Shown: positions 25,301 to 33,315, counted from the stretch's first letter. The stretch is 64,000 nt of DNA from Leptasterias polaris (GCA_037783415.1 JAZGTN010000170.1:2461501-2525500); one strand, 5' to 3'. A program made the numbers and translations. Notes: a model not told the origin generated them from the letters alone.

Positions 25301-28300
25301 AAATGCTTAGTCGAGTCGCAACTACTGTTTTTCAACTACTCGGTTAATCACGCCACCACGACTACTACAAAAATAGTCCCGACTACTTGCTTTGTGAACC
25401 AATTGTGTCGCTCATGACTATTCACGACAACATAATTTACTTACGAAACACAATCAGACATCAGTGACACAATCCTTCAATCCTTTCACCGTGAATTTTA
25501 CTGTAATGCCGCAATGCATCATGGTAATTACAAATTAGTCGCGACTAGTGTCGAAGTCGCGACTACTCGAGAAGTAAATTTCACTAGACGCCCAGGCTTA
25601 CTAGCCATAGCTGCCAATTTGGACACGGCCTTATTGTCATGGATTGAGATGGTCTCAATTTCAACCAGCCAGTTCTAGTCGTAGTCAGGAGAAATTTAAA
25701 AATATATGACCGATTTACTCACATCGTTCTCCCGGATCTGTAGTGTCTTCTTCTCAGAAGTCAGCAGATCACTAAGTCCCTCGTTGTACAACTCCATGTA
25801 ACTCACTCGCAGGAGAAACTCTCGGTTTGAAGTCTGAAAGGTTCAACAAAAACACTCGTTATTTTCCCCCCAGCAGATTTTAATTTCAAGCTGATTAATT
25901 CTGAATATCACCCTGATTTTAAATTTGATATCTTTGCCAGTTTATGCGTCAAAGGGGCTTTACAGAAAAATTAGCATCTATTATGGGGAGTCATGGTTGA
26001 GCAAGCAGTCTAGCGCATTAGAAGCTCTGGACCCATATTTTTGAAACTGCTTCTGCACAAAAAAAATCATTAAGCCCAGCAACATTATGCTAACCAAATT
26101 AAGGTTACCAGCCAAACTATCACGTAACACCCACCATTTTCGACCAGTATCCTGCACATTTTTGCTGGGCAGAAAACTGTTAAAAGCAATATTTCTTGCT
26201 TAAGCAGCTCCATGAAGTCGGGCCTCGATGGTGGAGTCATCATGATTATCGTTTGGGTTTGAATCCTGGTCATGACACTTGTGTTTTCTCGGACAAGACA
26301 CTTAAAACTATAATTGCGTCTCATCACCCAAAAGTAAATTGGTACTCTGCTAAAATAGAGATCATTGATGTGAATGATGACATGTAGCAACCTGCATGCC
26401 CATTTGACTGCCGGTGCTGCATACTCCTAATGAGTTGAGGGCGTTTCAGGATTACTTGTGGCCAAGCGGACATGGGTAGTACTAATGTAAGGCCTTTTGA
26501 TACAATTGGTTTAGTAAATGCAGCGGGCATCCACATAGGTAAGAGATCATATATGCAGAATGCTCGAATAATTACATTGTATTGCTGTAGCAAGTTTTTA
26601 TATAGCGCTTCATCTACATTCGTCTCGAAGAACTTATCATTAATTTTTTCCCAGACAGGTGTTTGAAGTCAAGGTGCTGCGACGCATTCAGCAGCCACTG
26701 CCAGCAACACCGGGGCAAAGCCCTTCTCTTATCGATAAGTGGGTTCTTTTAAATGCATTAAGCCTACACAACACACGGGACCGACGGCTTTCAGTCCCAT
26801 CCGAAGTAAAAAGCAACAATGTTAAGTGTCTTGCTTTTAAAAGGACACAAAAGTCAAGACTCTGCTGATCAGAAACACCAGAGCCTGAGTCCAGTGTACC
26901 TGACCGCTCGGCCATGACACTTCAACAATTCAAAATAAATTGCCCAAAAGACAGCTTGATGCCTCTCTGGCTGAACACCAAGGACATGGAGGGAACTCAC
27001 ATTGTCTATTTGAGTGAAAATATTCTGAACAGCTCGTGGGATGATGCCTGGGCACATTCGATCCCCCATCATGGTGTAGGTCTTACCGCTGGCTGTTTGT
27101 CCATAGGCAAAGATTGTACCTGGGAGAAATGGAAAGATAGCAGAGTACAGATCAGTGTTTGCCCTTTACGTTTTTAGTGACTGGCCAGCGTGACCAGTTA
27201 GCTTGTCATTTCACAAGTCGTCAAGCTTTTTCACTAGTCCATACTTAATAAAATAGTGATGCTTTTCAACACACTAAGCTAGCCAGCCTGACCACTTGGG
27301 GAGACTTTTGACTGGTCCCCATGTGTTTTCACTGGTATTTTGCCAGCAAACCACTGATTGCACACAGAAGGTAGCTGAAAAAGTTGTATGTAAACGTTAC
27401 GTAGTTATTCACAAGTATTGACCAAAGTCACCTGACGTCAACACTCACAATAAATCTTGGTTGCGCCATTTTGGGAGTAAGATTTCCTGTGTGCTAAACA
27501 TGTGTGGCAAATTGTTATACCATGGGGCAGGGGGAGACCATGGGCCGACAGTGTTGGTGTGATGCAGTCCAAAGGATTTGCCCTTAACTGTGTCAGTGAC
27601 TAGCCAGCAGGACCAGTTGGCTTGTCATTTCACTGGTCAGTCAGCTTTTTTACTCGTCCATATTTCAAATGAAATAGGGATGATATTAATGACTGAACTA
27701 GTCAACGGACCACTAGAAGTAAATTTGAACCGATCCTCCGGTGTTTTAACTAGCATTTGGCCAAAGGCCCAATGTTAAAGAGAGAACGCCGTCTACTGAC
27801 CCCTTGCATAGGTCTAAATCCCAGCCCATCTGCCCATGCCCAGAGACAAATGTACATGCACCTTTAGGAGTCAAAATGTACACAAAGGAATTGACTCCCA
27901 AAATGGTGGAAATGGTGTGACACGCATTTTGCAGAGCTGCGTTGTGCAAGGGGTGTCAATTAGCAGATACTATAAAGGAGGGGATAGGGAGAGCATTGGG
28001 CTTGTAACCACAAAGTACACAAACATGTAGGCATTATGAAAAAGTCAGTAAGTGTCGAACAAATTAAAATAAACTTTTTACACAGCAGAGAGAATAAAAA
28101 TGATCTTACCATTGACACCATCCATTGCTTTCTCCACAATGGGAAGAGCGATTTCCTCGTAAACATCGCTGGTTGTTTCAGACGAGTTGAAAATTCGGTC
28201 TGTGGGAAAAACAGCAAGATGTGTGATATAACTTTGATATTAACCTCACACCGATGTATGATAAGCACCTTCTATACATATATTTTGTGCTTTACAAGTC

Positions 28301-30497
28301 CGTCAGAGAGAAATAAAATAAAAATAATATAAGTAATAAGAATAATATAAATAATAAGAATAATATTTTGGTTGGGATTGGGATTCAACCCCAGGAATCC
28401 CGCATTCTAGAGCAGATATATCTTAACTGCGAGACCACAATGAGTGCAGGCCTGATACTTCACAAAGGCAATGGAGGCCATTGCCTCGATGCCCCCTGGT
28501 CATTGCCTTGGTGCCCTTGAAATGCTCCAATAGAAATTTACAATTTCCTCATAGGGTGCCCTTTACCGAGGAGAGAATGCCTTGGTGCCCTTTCCCTTTC
28601 TTGAACGAAGCATACAGGCCTGTGAGTGCCCAGTGGCGAGCAGCCAGTTCCAATTCTGTACTAAACAGCAGAATGAGCGGGTACAGCATATCATTTAAAC
28701 GACAAATGTAGAGTTGGCAGCTCTGTTTTATCAGTGACAGTGTAGTCTCCTTCCATGCATTTACCTCGGTAGATCGCTCCATGAGTGGAACCAGCCTTGA
28801 GCCAAAGTGCATGACGGTGGATTGGATTTAGGTACAATATAATAAAACCAATTTTCCCTTCCGTCTCCAATCCGGAAATTCCGCCCACAAGCCAACAGTC
28901 CAACTTATCAAGTTGTTTTTCTCTTGACAAGTTTCTCTGGCAACATTTTTAGGTAGCCTCTGAGAATGTCTTGGTTTTCGCTACCAAGGGAGGGAGGAAG
29001 ATCTTACTCATTTAAAAACCTGTAAACCCTGCTTTCTTACCAAAAGCATATATCCTGGACACCCTCCCCTTGTGATCTAGCTGAGAAATCTTGTTGGTCT
29101 CTGCTTTCCACTGTGGCTCAGCCTCTGCGATCTTTTCCCTAAAATGGAAAAACAAATACATTTTAAACATGTTTTAGTGTTCTATGTGCGTGTCGTGGCC
29201 GAGCGGATAAGAGCACCGAACTCAAGCGCTGGTGTTTCTGTTCAGCAGAGTGTGGGTTCGAGTCCCGGTCGTGACACTTGTGTCCTTAAAAGCAAGACAC
29301 TTAACCATTATTGCTTCGTCCTTCGGATGGGACGTAAAGCCGTTGGTCCCGTGCGTTGTGTAATGAACGTAAAAGAACCCAGTGCACTTATCGAAAAGAG
29401 AAGGGGTTCGCCCCGGTGTTCCTGGTTTGATTGGCTGCATATTGCGCCACAGCACCTTGTAAACCATTACATGGTGCTATGTAAAGGAATAGGTCTCAAA
29501 CTTCAAAACATAGCTCCACATATATACCTTGCAGGAAAAATACTGACTGTTGAAGCGCCTTGAGCGTCACTGAGTGACGGATATGAGCGCTATATAAGAA
29601 GCCACTATTATTATTATTATTATCGTCATTTTGAACACCAAGTCCACTCAGCTTTTTCACTGATTTTTGGTCCATATTTTATACTAAACAGGGATAGTTT
29701 TCAACACTAGCCAGTAAGACCACTTGGCATTACTTTTGACTGGTCCTGTGGTGTTTTAACTAGCATGTGGTGTACCACTGTTCAGGGGTGAAAGTCAATG
29801 CTGGTAAAAAGGTACGAAAGTAAGATCCAAATGTTTTTAGGGGATACATTGAAATGGCGGTATTTCCACCTTCTGATAATTCTGATAAGGAGCGTTTGGG
29901 AACAATGTCTTGTGTCCCCAGCACTAGAGAAGTAGATCAAAGAGCAGGATTTCTTTAAATCTGAAGAAAATAACAGTTGATTTTGTTTACTGGTCAGCTA
30001 GGCGGCATACAAAGAGTCTGAAATCAGTAAGAGTCTGACATTTCTCATCACTACACTGTTATTGTTAAGAGAGATTGCTGGCTACATTGCAGTCCTTTAT
30101 ACTGCAGCCTGCCCCCACCACCATCTTTGTCAAGTTTCCTGTGTGCCATTGAAATGTTACTGATTCAAAGTTAAAATGGTACCAGACCTTTTTACCTGTT
30201 TCCAGCCTCAGTATGGCCTATGGATGGGTGCATGGATTTGGTTGAGGAAACGAAATGTCTGCACCATGGTGAAGTTTAAAAAAATATTTTCCCTAAAAAT
30301 AAGCATGTGGAGGTTTGGGGCCCCGCTAAAGTTACAAAATGGCTGAACCAGCTACCATGGTATAGTTGCTCCTGAAAACAAAAGTAAAACGTAAAATTCT
30401 ACCACCGGTATAGTTGTCGAAACAAAAGTAGAATTTAGAAATTGACATACCGTTGTATCAAGGGCCGGACACGAATTGCAACATTCACGTTATCCAT
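3299..30497 (-). CDS. CENPE: CENP-E (kinesin-7) mitotic kinesin, complete gene, 23 coding exons
   Basis: Centromere-associated kinesin that in animals carries chromosomes toward microtubule plus ends and links kinetochores to spindle microtubules. Splicing 23 exons with consistent phases gives about 2280 residues (human protein about 2700). Seen directly: motor start NVAIRVRPL (4-12), P-loop GQTASGKT (85-92), switch I SSRSH (196-200), switch II DLAGSE (232-237). Next come the motif RRQTWCPG (407-414), coiled coil from about 340 to 2100, GGSGII (2122-2127) and terminal CATQ. The GGSGI and RR.TWC motifs, the DLAGSE context and the CAAX box match vertebrate CENP-E rather than other long kinesins such as KIF15. 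The ATG sits in a good start context (ACAATGG). Introns hold many transposable elements. No poly(A) signal was confidently placed. Confidence 0.96.
3806..3927 (-). CDS. CENPE: CENP-E exon 22 (residues 2164-2204)
   Basis: Acceptor CCTTCAG, donor AAGG|GTACGT. Encodes [20 protein letters not shown] then [11 protein letters not shown] and SPLK, a basic tail segment aligned with vertebrate TWKER...SPK. Confidence 0.9.
4802..4994 (-). CDS. CENPE: CENP-E exon 21, tail motif exon (residues 2100-2163)
   Basis: Acceptor CTAACAG, donor GAGGT|GTAAGT. Encodes a Ser/Thr-rich segment, then [20 protein letters not shown] and a short coiled coil. The GGSGI motif and following layout match the C-terminal region of vertebrate CENP-E. 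Confidence 0.93.
5166..5205. repeat. ATT microsatellite
   Basis: Run of ATT units following GCGCTATATTATATAAG. That layout is a common 3' tail of SINE/LINE copies in this window. Confidence 0.85.
6021..6042. repeat. Poly-G run
   Basis: About 22 G residues in CENP-E intron 20. A G-quadruplex-prone tract; length may be unreliable in assembly. Confidence 0.9.
6221..6318 (-). CDS. CENPE: CENP-E exon 20 (residues 2067-2099)
   Basis: Acceptor TAAAAAG has a weak pyrimidine tract but gives the right phase; donor GTAAAG. Encodes [20 protein letters not shown], resembling the KESK..KMQKE segment of the vertebrate CENP-E tail. Confidence 0.86.
7122..7510. repeat. Family T related repeat with central hairpin
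   Basis: Begins TTAAAGGTGGGGTC. In the middle AATCTGAGAAATGAT and its exact inverse flank TTATGCATGC (about 7265-7304). In CENP-E intron 19. Confidence 0.7.
7570..7721 (-). CDS. CENPE: CENP-E exon 19 (residues 2017-2066)
   Basis: Acceptor GTTACAG, donor GTGAGT. Encodes coiled coil [20 protein letters not shown] and onward to DPLER. Phase 0 in, phase 2 out. Confidence 0.92.
8398..8471 (+). repeat. tRNA-like SINE head (family S2), copy 1
   Basis: GGGCTAGATAGCTCAGTTGG contains a perfect A-box, and GGTTCAAATCC a B-box. The acceptor and T stems have mismatches, so it is a tRNA-derived repeat rather than a working tRNA gene. In CENP-E intron 18. Confidence 0.8.
8752..11205 (-). CDS. CENPE: CENP-E exon 18, very large coiled-coil exon (residues 1199-2016)
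   Basis: Acceptor TTTACAG, donor ACG|GTGAGT. An uninterrupted 2454-base exon encoding 818 residues of Glu/Leu/Gln/Lys-rich heptads starting [10 protein letters not shown], the main rod between motor and kinetochore-binding tail. The open frame runs past both splice sites. Confidence 0.95.
11537..12368. mobile_element. piggyBac-type non-autonomous element (832 bp)
   Basis: Flanked on both sides by TTAA (11533-11536, 12369-12372). Ends CCCTTTAGCACT and inverse CCCTTTAGTCACT, plus a subterminal pair CATTTACTCACTG. No transposase frame. TTAA duplication with CCC-starting ends is the piggyBac signature. Lies in CENP-E intron 17. Confidence 0.83.
12619..12727 (-). CDS. CENPE: CENP-E exon 17 (residues 1162-1198)
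   Basis: Acceptor TTTTGCAG, donor GTATAG. Encodes coiled coil [20 protein letters not shown] and ends MKEQE. Phase 2 in, phase 0 out. Confidence 0.88.
13130..13224 (-). CDS. CENPE: CENP-E exon 16 (residues 1131-1161)
   Basis: Acceptor GATTGCAG, donor GTAAGT. Encodes [20 protein letters not shown] and a further coiled-coil segment. Phase 0 in, phase 2 out. Confidence 0.88.
13304..13338. repeat. AT microsatellite
   Basis: Uninterrupted TA dinucleotides following a run of A, in CENP-E intron 15. Likely polymorphic. Confidence 0.92.
13771..13842. repeat. 36-bp tandem duplication
   Basis: Two identical copies starting GTAACTAAGAATCATCAG. Lies within the first bases of CENP-E intron 15, just past the donor of exon 15. 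Confidence 0.93.
13852..14102 (-). CDS. CENPE: CENP-E exon 15 (residues 1047-1130)
   Basis: Acceptor CTTCCAG, donor AAG|GTGAAG; AAA|GTGAAG six bases earlier is possible. Encodes two tandem copies of a segment of about 30 residues with cores ETRNHDMA and EGAMSLA. It is glycine-containing and not heptad-like, so probably a hinge in the rod. Confidence 0.8.
14190..14435 (-). repeat. tRNA-derived SINE (family S1), CENP-E intron 14
   Basis: On the minus strand begins GTGGCCGAGTGGTCTAGTGC, a class II (Leu/Ser-type) tRNA head with long variable arm, then the family body including AACAGGGTTACCCCTTCACA (plus-strand reading). A fragment of the same body is at 44590-44700. Confidence 0.85.
14560..16099 (-). 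CDS. CENPE: CENP-E exon 14, large coiled-coil exon with internal repeats (residues 534-1046)
   Basis: Acceptor CTTGCAG, 1540 bases open throughout. The donor AAAAG|GTACAT is chosen over the nearby ACAT|GTAAGC because the latter would create a stop codon on joining exon 15. Heptad-rich coiled coil containing four 60-residue tandem repeats (residues about 623-863). Confidence 0.93.
15110..15832 (-). repeat. CENPE: Four 180-bp in-frame tandem repeats inside CENP-E exon 14
   Basis: Units of 60, 60, 61 and 60 residues, each starting [20 protein letters not shown] and ending AMKEQL. Differences are a few residues per unit and one inserted Lys in the third. The high similarity at DNA level implies recent expansion or homogenisation. 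Confidence 0.97.
16499..16671 (-). CDS. CENPE: CENP-E exon 13 (residues 476-533)
   Basis: Acceptor TTGACAG, donor GTAAAG. Encodes [20 protein letters not shown] and a basic cluster [10 protein letters not shown] that could serve as a nuclear localisation signal (inference from composition). Confidence 0.87.
16697..16850. mobile_element. Inverted-repeat MITE family B, copy 1
   Basis: Ends read TTTCACAAA...GCTAAGATTGATCTTA and ATGAATCTTAGTGTTTTGTG. Shared internal block GTGTGATGTCACAATACAAA. CENP-E intron 12. Confidence 0.85.
16853..17025. mobile_element. Inverted-repeat MITE family A, copy 1
   Basis: Starts TCTCATAAAGCTGCTTAA and ends with the inverse TTAAGCAGCTCTATGAAATT. Internal GGTATCCTGCTCATTTCTGC is shared by all copies. 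Confidence 0.88.
17031..17170. mobile_element. Inverted-repeat MITE family B, copy 2
   Basis: GCTCGATTTCACAAAAAGC at one end, CTTTGTGAAATCAAGCTC at the other. Forms a B-A-B series with the two preceding elements. Confidence 0.88.
17215..17420 (+). repeat. Degraded tRNA-like repeat
   Basis: GTGGGCTAGTGGTCACAATA followed by GGGTTTACATCTC resembles eroded A and B boxes. Weak evidence. Confidence 0.4.
17743..17899. mobile_element. Inverted-repeat MITE family B, copy 3
   Basis: AGGGCTCGATTTCACAAAGC at the left, CTCTTTGTGAGGTTGAGCCC at the right. CENP-E intron 12. Confidence 0.85.
18410..18562 (+). repeat. SINE S1 3' portion with ATT tail
   Basis: Contains GGCCCAGTGACCAGGGGTAA and GCGCGATATAAATCC then ATT units. 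The same block is found inverted at 51150-51245, at the end of a SINE with a tRNA head. Confidence 0.75.
18590..18925 (+). repeat. Dispersed repeat R1, copy 2
   Basis: The best-preserved copy, in CENP-E intron 12 directly downstream (on the minus strand) of exon 12. Contains GGCAAGATACTACACTGG upstream of the block shared with copy 1. Confidence 0.85.
19004..19211 (-). CDS. CENPE: CENP-E exon 12 (residues 407-475)
   Basis: Acceptor ACCTCCAG. The donor GAAG|GTTTGT is the only one that gives the phase needed by exon 13. Begins [14 protein letters not shown], matching the conserved RR.TWC motif of vertebrate CENP-E. A Ser/Thr/Pro/Glu-rich, probably disordered, stretch follows. Confidence 0.85.
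19364..19830. repeat. Family T related repeat
   Basis: Starts TTAAAGGTAGGGTC. The centre carries AATCTGGGAAACCATTCATG and its imperfect inverse, as in the copy near 7.2 kb. CENP-E intron 11. Confidence 0.65.
20433..20582 (-). CDS. CENPE: CENP-E exon 11 (residues 357-406)
   Basis: Acceptor AACAACAG, donor GTATGG, phase 0. Encodes coiled coil [19 protein letters not shown] and a glycine-rich break. The acceptor is the least certain in this part because the upstream bases also read open. Confidence 0.85.
20643..20776. mobile_element. Long hairpin (foldback element), CENP-E intron 10
   Basis: Arms of about 60 bp: left GGGAATAAAAGAGT...TTCTTAAACGG...AGGGTCGTG, right its near-perfect inverse. The loop is only about ten bases. 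Could be a foldback MITE; no coding content. Confidence 0.9.
21472..21591 (-). CDS. CENPE: CENP-E exon 10, neck linker and neck (residues 317-356)
   Basis: Acceptor ACACAG, donor GTAAGT. Encodes [20 protein letters not shown] and a lysine-rich start of the coiled coil ([13 protein letters not shown]), the kinesin-7 neck region. Confidence 0.95.
22683..22946 (-). CDS. CENPE: CENP-E exon 9, switch II and end of motor (residues 229-316)
   Basis: Acceptor CTTTCAG, donor GTACGT. Encodes [20 protein letters not shown], then [36 protein letters not shown] and ICTVTPIS. All are hallmark kinesin motor motifs. Confidence 0.97.
23121..23189 (-). CDS. CENPE: CENP-E exon 8 (residues 206-228)
   Basis: Acceptor AATAG, donor GTAAGT, phase 0 at both ends. 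Encodes [20 protein letters not shown] then SHL. This matches the CENP-E pattern of ESRE... followed by VKVSHL before switch II. Confidence 0.94.
23403..23470 (-). CDS. CENPE: CENP-E exon 7, switch I (residues 183-205)
   Basis: Acceptor TACAG, donor GTAGGT. Encodes [20 protein letters not shown], holding the switch I SSRSH motif that contacts ATP. Only 68 bases long. Confidence 0.95.
23641..23830. mobile_element. Inverted-repeat MITE family A, copy 2
   Basis: Starts CCCCAATTTCATAAAGCTGC and ends GAGCAGCTCTAGGAAATTGG. CENP-E intron 6. Confidence 0.88.
23964..24249. mobile_element. Inverted-repeat MITE family A, copy 3, near-perfect ends
   Basis: Ends GGGCCCAATTTCATAGAGCT and the exact inverse AGCTCTATGAAATTGGGCCC. 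The interior differs from the other copies (GTGAACGCGCAAGATGGCTG), suggesting a subfamily. Confidence 0.92.
24560..24690 (-). repeat. Copy of the 40.5-kb inverted-repeat element
   Basis: On the minus strand matches ATTTGAGTAGGGC...GAGGT...GGATGCTCATTGGC of the element at 40542-40716, but without intact ends. Confidence 0.7.
24701..24782 (-). CDS. CENPE: CENP-E exon 6 (residues 156-182)
   Basis: Acceptor CTTTCAG, donor GTAAGA. Encodes [13 protein letters not shown] and the helix ending KKGE, aligned by eye with the LTEEVV segment of vertebrate CENP-E. Confidence 0.94.
25052..25230 (+). repeat. Family T end fragment
   Basis: TTAAAGGCAGAGTATACC and CAAAAGATGGTCGCGTTTTT match, inverted, the right end of the element at 46907-47290. 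Confidence 0.7.
25255..25598. mobile_element. TA-flanked Tc1/mariner-like MITE with GTCGCGAC motifs
   Basis: Ends AGCCTGGGCGACTAGTG and inverse AGCCTGGGCGTCTAGTG, flanked by TA on each side. Subterminal copies of AGTCGCGACTA lie near both ends. CENP-E intron 5. Confidence 0.85.
25723..25833 (-). CDS. CENPE: CENP-E exon 5 (residues 119-155)
   Basis: Acceptor CTTTCAG, donor GTGAGT, phase 0 at both ends. Encodes the conserved [15 protein letters not shown] core of the motor followed by QIREND. Confidence 0.96.
26025..26222. mobile_element. Inverted-repeat MITE family A, copy 4
   Basis: Starts near CATATTTTTGAAACTGCTTC and ends TTGCTTAAGCAGCTCCATGA. Left end is eroded. CENP-E intron 4. Confidence 0.75.
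26690..26925 (-). repeat. SINE S1, minus strand, CENP-E intron 4
   Basis: Head on the minus strand GTGTCATGGCCGAGCGGTCA, then CAGAGTCTTGACTTTTGTGT and the body. Ends 76 bases beyond the donor of exon 4. Confidence 0.88.
27001..27119 (-). CDS. CENPE: CENP-E exon 4, P-loop exon (residues 79-118)
   Basis: Acceptor CTCCCAG, donor GTGAGT. Encodes [20 protein letters not shown], containing the Walker A nucleotide-binding loop, then [11 protein letters not shown] as in kinesin-7. Confidence 0.97.
27155..27360 (+). repeat. Dispersed repeat R2, copy 1
   Basis: GTTTGCCCTT...GACTGGCCAGC...GACCAGTTAGCTTGTCATTT. Same order of motifs at 27570, 29625 and 60898. Confidence 0.8.
27570..27780 (+). repeat. 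Dispersed repeat R2, copy 2
   Basis: GACCAGTTGGCTTGTCATTT, TCCATATTTCAAATGAAATA and GTGTTTTAACTAGCATTTGG. Two copies lie within 0.5 kb in CENP-E intron 3. Confidence 0.8.
28110..28199 (-). CDS. CENPE: CENP-E exon 3 (residues 49-78)
   Basis: Acceptor CCACAG, donor GTAAGA. Encodes [18 protein letters not shown] and the following helix up to GVNG, the conserved stretch just before the P-loop of kinesin motors. Confidence 0.95.
28450..28590 (+). repeat. Dispersed repeat R3, copy 1
   Basis: GGCAATGGAGGCCATTGCCT and TGCCTTGGTGCCCTTGAAAT. Related inverted or partial copies at 40150-40310 and 58205-58370. Confidence 0.75.
29041..29138 (-). CDS. CENPE: CENP-E exon 2 (residues 16-48)
   Basis: Acceptor TTTTAG, donor GTAAGA. 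Encodes the early motor segment ending VSRIYAF. It joins exon 1 in phase 2 and leaves phase 1. The insertion [13 protein letters not shown] after RPL is typical of this loop's variability. Confidence 0.93.
29190..29625 (+). repeat. SINE S1, full-length copy with ATT tail, CENP-E intron 1
   Basis: Best copy: head GTGTCGTGGCCGAGCGGATA with B-box GGGTTCGAGTCCCGG and a class II tRNA variable arm. Body contains AAGCCGTTGGTCCCGTGCGT, 3' end GAGCGCTATATAAGAAGCC then ATT units. RNA polymerase III promoter boxes are intact by eye. Confidence 0.92.
29625..29785 (+). repeat. Dispersed repeat R2, copy 3
   Basis: Partial copy abutting the SINE tail; contains GACTGGTCCTGTGGTGTTTT. Confidence 0.7.
30451..30497 (-). 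CDS. CENPE: CENP-E exon 1 (residues 1-15)
   Basis: Start codon at 30497-30495. Encodes [15 protein letters not shown] and two bases of the next Arg codon, the first beta strand of the kinesin motor. Donor GTATGTC follows at 30450. Confidence 0.93.
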
Positions 30498-30639
30498 TGT
30501 TGCTGTAATTTGTGTCACAGTTAAGGAACTCTCTCTAGGCACATGTGAGTCGTCGCACTACCAATGCACTAGGCATTACCTGTAATGTCCCTTTGGAGGA
30601 AAACAATGAATTGATCAATGATCACTTTAAATATCATCA

Positions 30640-31075
30640 TAGATGCATCACTGAAAAAAAAAGGCAAAAGTACAGTTGTATTTGTTTTTAAAAACTGTAA
30701 TTAGCCAGATGCCGAGGATCTTGGCTGAGGGTGAATTGTGCTGGTATAACCTCTTAGACTCCTCTCTTGTGATTATTGCTGATTCTTCTAAATTCCTGTA
30801 TTTTATTGCTTGTCCGCTTTTTGAGTTTTTCTGAGTGTTTTCTTTCTGTAATATGTAGTTGCTCAATGCCGACTTATGTATTTTTGTGAACCGCTATGAC
30901 AGTATGAGGCTTTGCATAAGGCGCCATATTAATGCTTTATTATTATTGATTGATTGATTGATTGAATTTATTCGGATAAAAATACAGCAAGAACATTATA
31001 ATAAAAACTGCAACAAAAGAGGCTAGGCTCGTTATTCCAAATTAGTTGGCTTGGCTTTATAAAGCCAAATAGAAA
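30640..31075 (+). repeat. Probable LINE 3' end fragment with ATTG tail
   Basis: TTGCATAAGGCGCCATATTA followed by TTATTATT and four ATTG units is the usual form of a non-LTR retrotransposon 3' end. No reverse transcriptase frame is present. Confidence 0.45.
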
Positions 31076-31852
31076 TAACAATAAATTGACCAACACTTTA
31101 TTTGGGTCAGTTTTTTAAACTAGTAGAGAATAATTAACATTTTCCATGCTGGCCAAAAAATGATAAATTAACATTTAACATTTTTGTTGTATTTTAAAGT
31201 TTCTTTATTTTAAAGTTTCTTGTTTGGGGTGGGAGGACTTGCAGTTGCAGGTATCATAACTTTGTTTACATGTTTTACCAGCAGCTACAGGGAAATCATC
31301 TAAAATGCTGTTTTGCCGGAAATGCAGCCATCTTTGACGTATACATATGAAATATAGCGTAAATCCACAAACAAATACTATTAATAGTATAATAGTGTCA
31401 TAAATTTGTTGTCTGAATCCCGGTCTAAAACTAAAAGTAAAAAGGACTACGGTTCTAACAAAGACTAATGAACTAGTTTAACTACTACTCTAGTTAACAG
31501 TCAACAGGCTCAGCATTTGTTGTATCTGCTCCGACACTACAAAAATATTAAGATTTTAGTTGCGATCATTAACCTTCCAGCTTCCCGACGGTTGGGAGGA
31601 TGGATGGTAGACCTATTAGTACTGGGGCGCTGTACTCATTTTGGGGGGAGGTCGTACTGGCACCGACGGCGACTGTACTCGTTTTTTCAAAAATCTGACA
31701 TCTGTGGTTGTACATACCTTACATACATCATGTATGTACGACCGCAGAGCTAGATCATGATGTAAACATTTCGAAAAATAAATAGTACAGCGCCCCATCA
31801 CTATCAGGTGGTGTGGGGTCTAGTTAAATCTATGATTACAAATGAATATGAT

Positions 31853-32259
31853 GATGCACAACACTTGTTTGACTTTGATATAATTATCTAATCCTATATG
31901 GTTCCCGAGGATTTTGTTTTAAAACAATGATCAATGGGAAAAAGGTTCAAAAAATAGCGTTTAAAACCCACTGCTGCATCTATTTTTACGTAACCTAACG
32001 TCTATTTCTACCTCCATGGTTTAACGTTTAATATTAATGAAATTACAATTACAAAAAGATGCACAACACTTGTTTGACTTTGATATAATTATCTAATCCT
32101 ATATGGTTCCCGAGGATTTTGTTTTAAAACAATGATCAATGGGAAAAAGGTAAAAAAAATAGCGTTTAAAACCCACTGCTGCATCTATTTTTACGTAACC
32201 TAACGTCTATTTCTACCTCCATGGTTTAACGTTATTAATGAAATTACAATTACAAAAAG
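31853..32259. repeat. 205-bp tandem duplication, two copies
   Basis: Copies start at 31853 and 32058 with GATGCACAACACTTGTTTGA. They differ by a short indel near the end and one small change after GGGAAAAAGG. Recent duplication in the CENP-E/PEX11G intergenic region. Confidence 0.95.
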
Positions 32260-33315
32260 CAAAGAAAGATGTCAAACATTTTTATAAGTCACATCCAGAA
32301 TTCCATTCATTCGGTTCTTTATTACGCTCATATATTAAACGACAACTTTACTGTTTAATTGAACCTTCCCTGCAATTACCTGTTTATTTGGTGCATAGAT
32401 CTCTGAAAACTGAGGAAATCAACGAAGTTTGAAGACAACGGCCGCGCATACCGACCGGAGCTTCGGTCTTTTTGATTGTGGATTTTAAATTCACCGGGTT
32501 TGCGTACTGACCTTTGAACCTCGCTCTTTTTCTATATCCTTCCGCCCCATTTGTTGTTTTTCTTTTTCATATGCAAAGGAGATATTTCTGACTAAACTAA
32601 AAAAGCAATAAGTTTATATCATGAACTTAATTGTTGTACTTTCCTTTAAAAAAAGAATTAATTATACTCCAAAAATAAGTGAGAACGAGTTAAGGTATTT
32701 ACTTTATTACCAATTCATACGCGGAGTACTACAGAAACGCAGTGAGTAGTCTGGTAAACCTCGTTTTCATGTATAGCTCTTTGTCCCCCCCCCCGTTCTA
32801 CAAGTATATTATGTATCGTGTAGACATGGGGATGAGGTTGCATCCACTTCAGCCGTGTAATCAGCCATTAGTAGTATAGAGTCCACTACAGCAATTCAAA
32901 GGGTGTGGTCCAAAATAATAATTGTTTTTTGAGGTGGGCGGTACTGTCTGTGGGCGGTAGCCGCCGGCCGGGATGGTTAAAATGGTAAACATTTCTTTGA
33001 ATCGGCTGGCCGCTAAAAAATAAAACAAATAAATAAGCGAATAAACAGAAATTACCAAAATAAACCAATAACAAAAACAAACAACTCCAAATCCCAAAAT
33101 GTGAAAAGTGTACCGCCCAATAATTTACTAGTCCCCCAGCCTTTTCGTTCACTACAAAGCTTACTACACACTGCGAAGCTGTCACCATTATTAGACTTGT
33201 TGGGCTGTTATGGCCGCCGGCTCCTATATGCTCTCACTGTGTATGTTCTTGGAATTAAAAGTCACCATTATAATAAACTATATTGATGATTTATCAGTCA
33301 CCCAGCTAGCGAATT

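Noticed and set aside
32238..32432. Small gene encoding a 64-residue basic peptide
   Set aside because: Starts inside the 205-bp duplication, no motif, no splice support.
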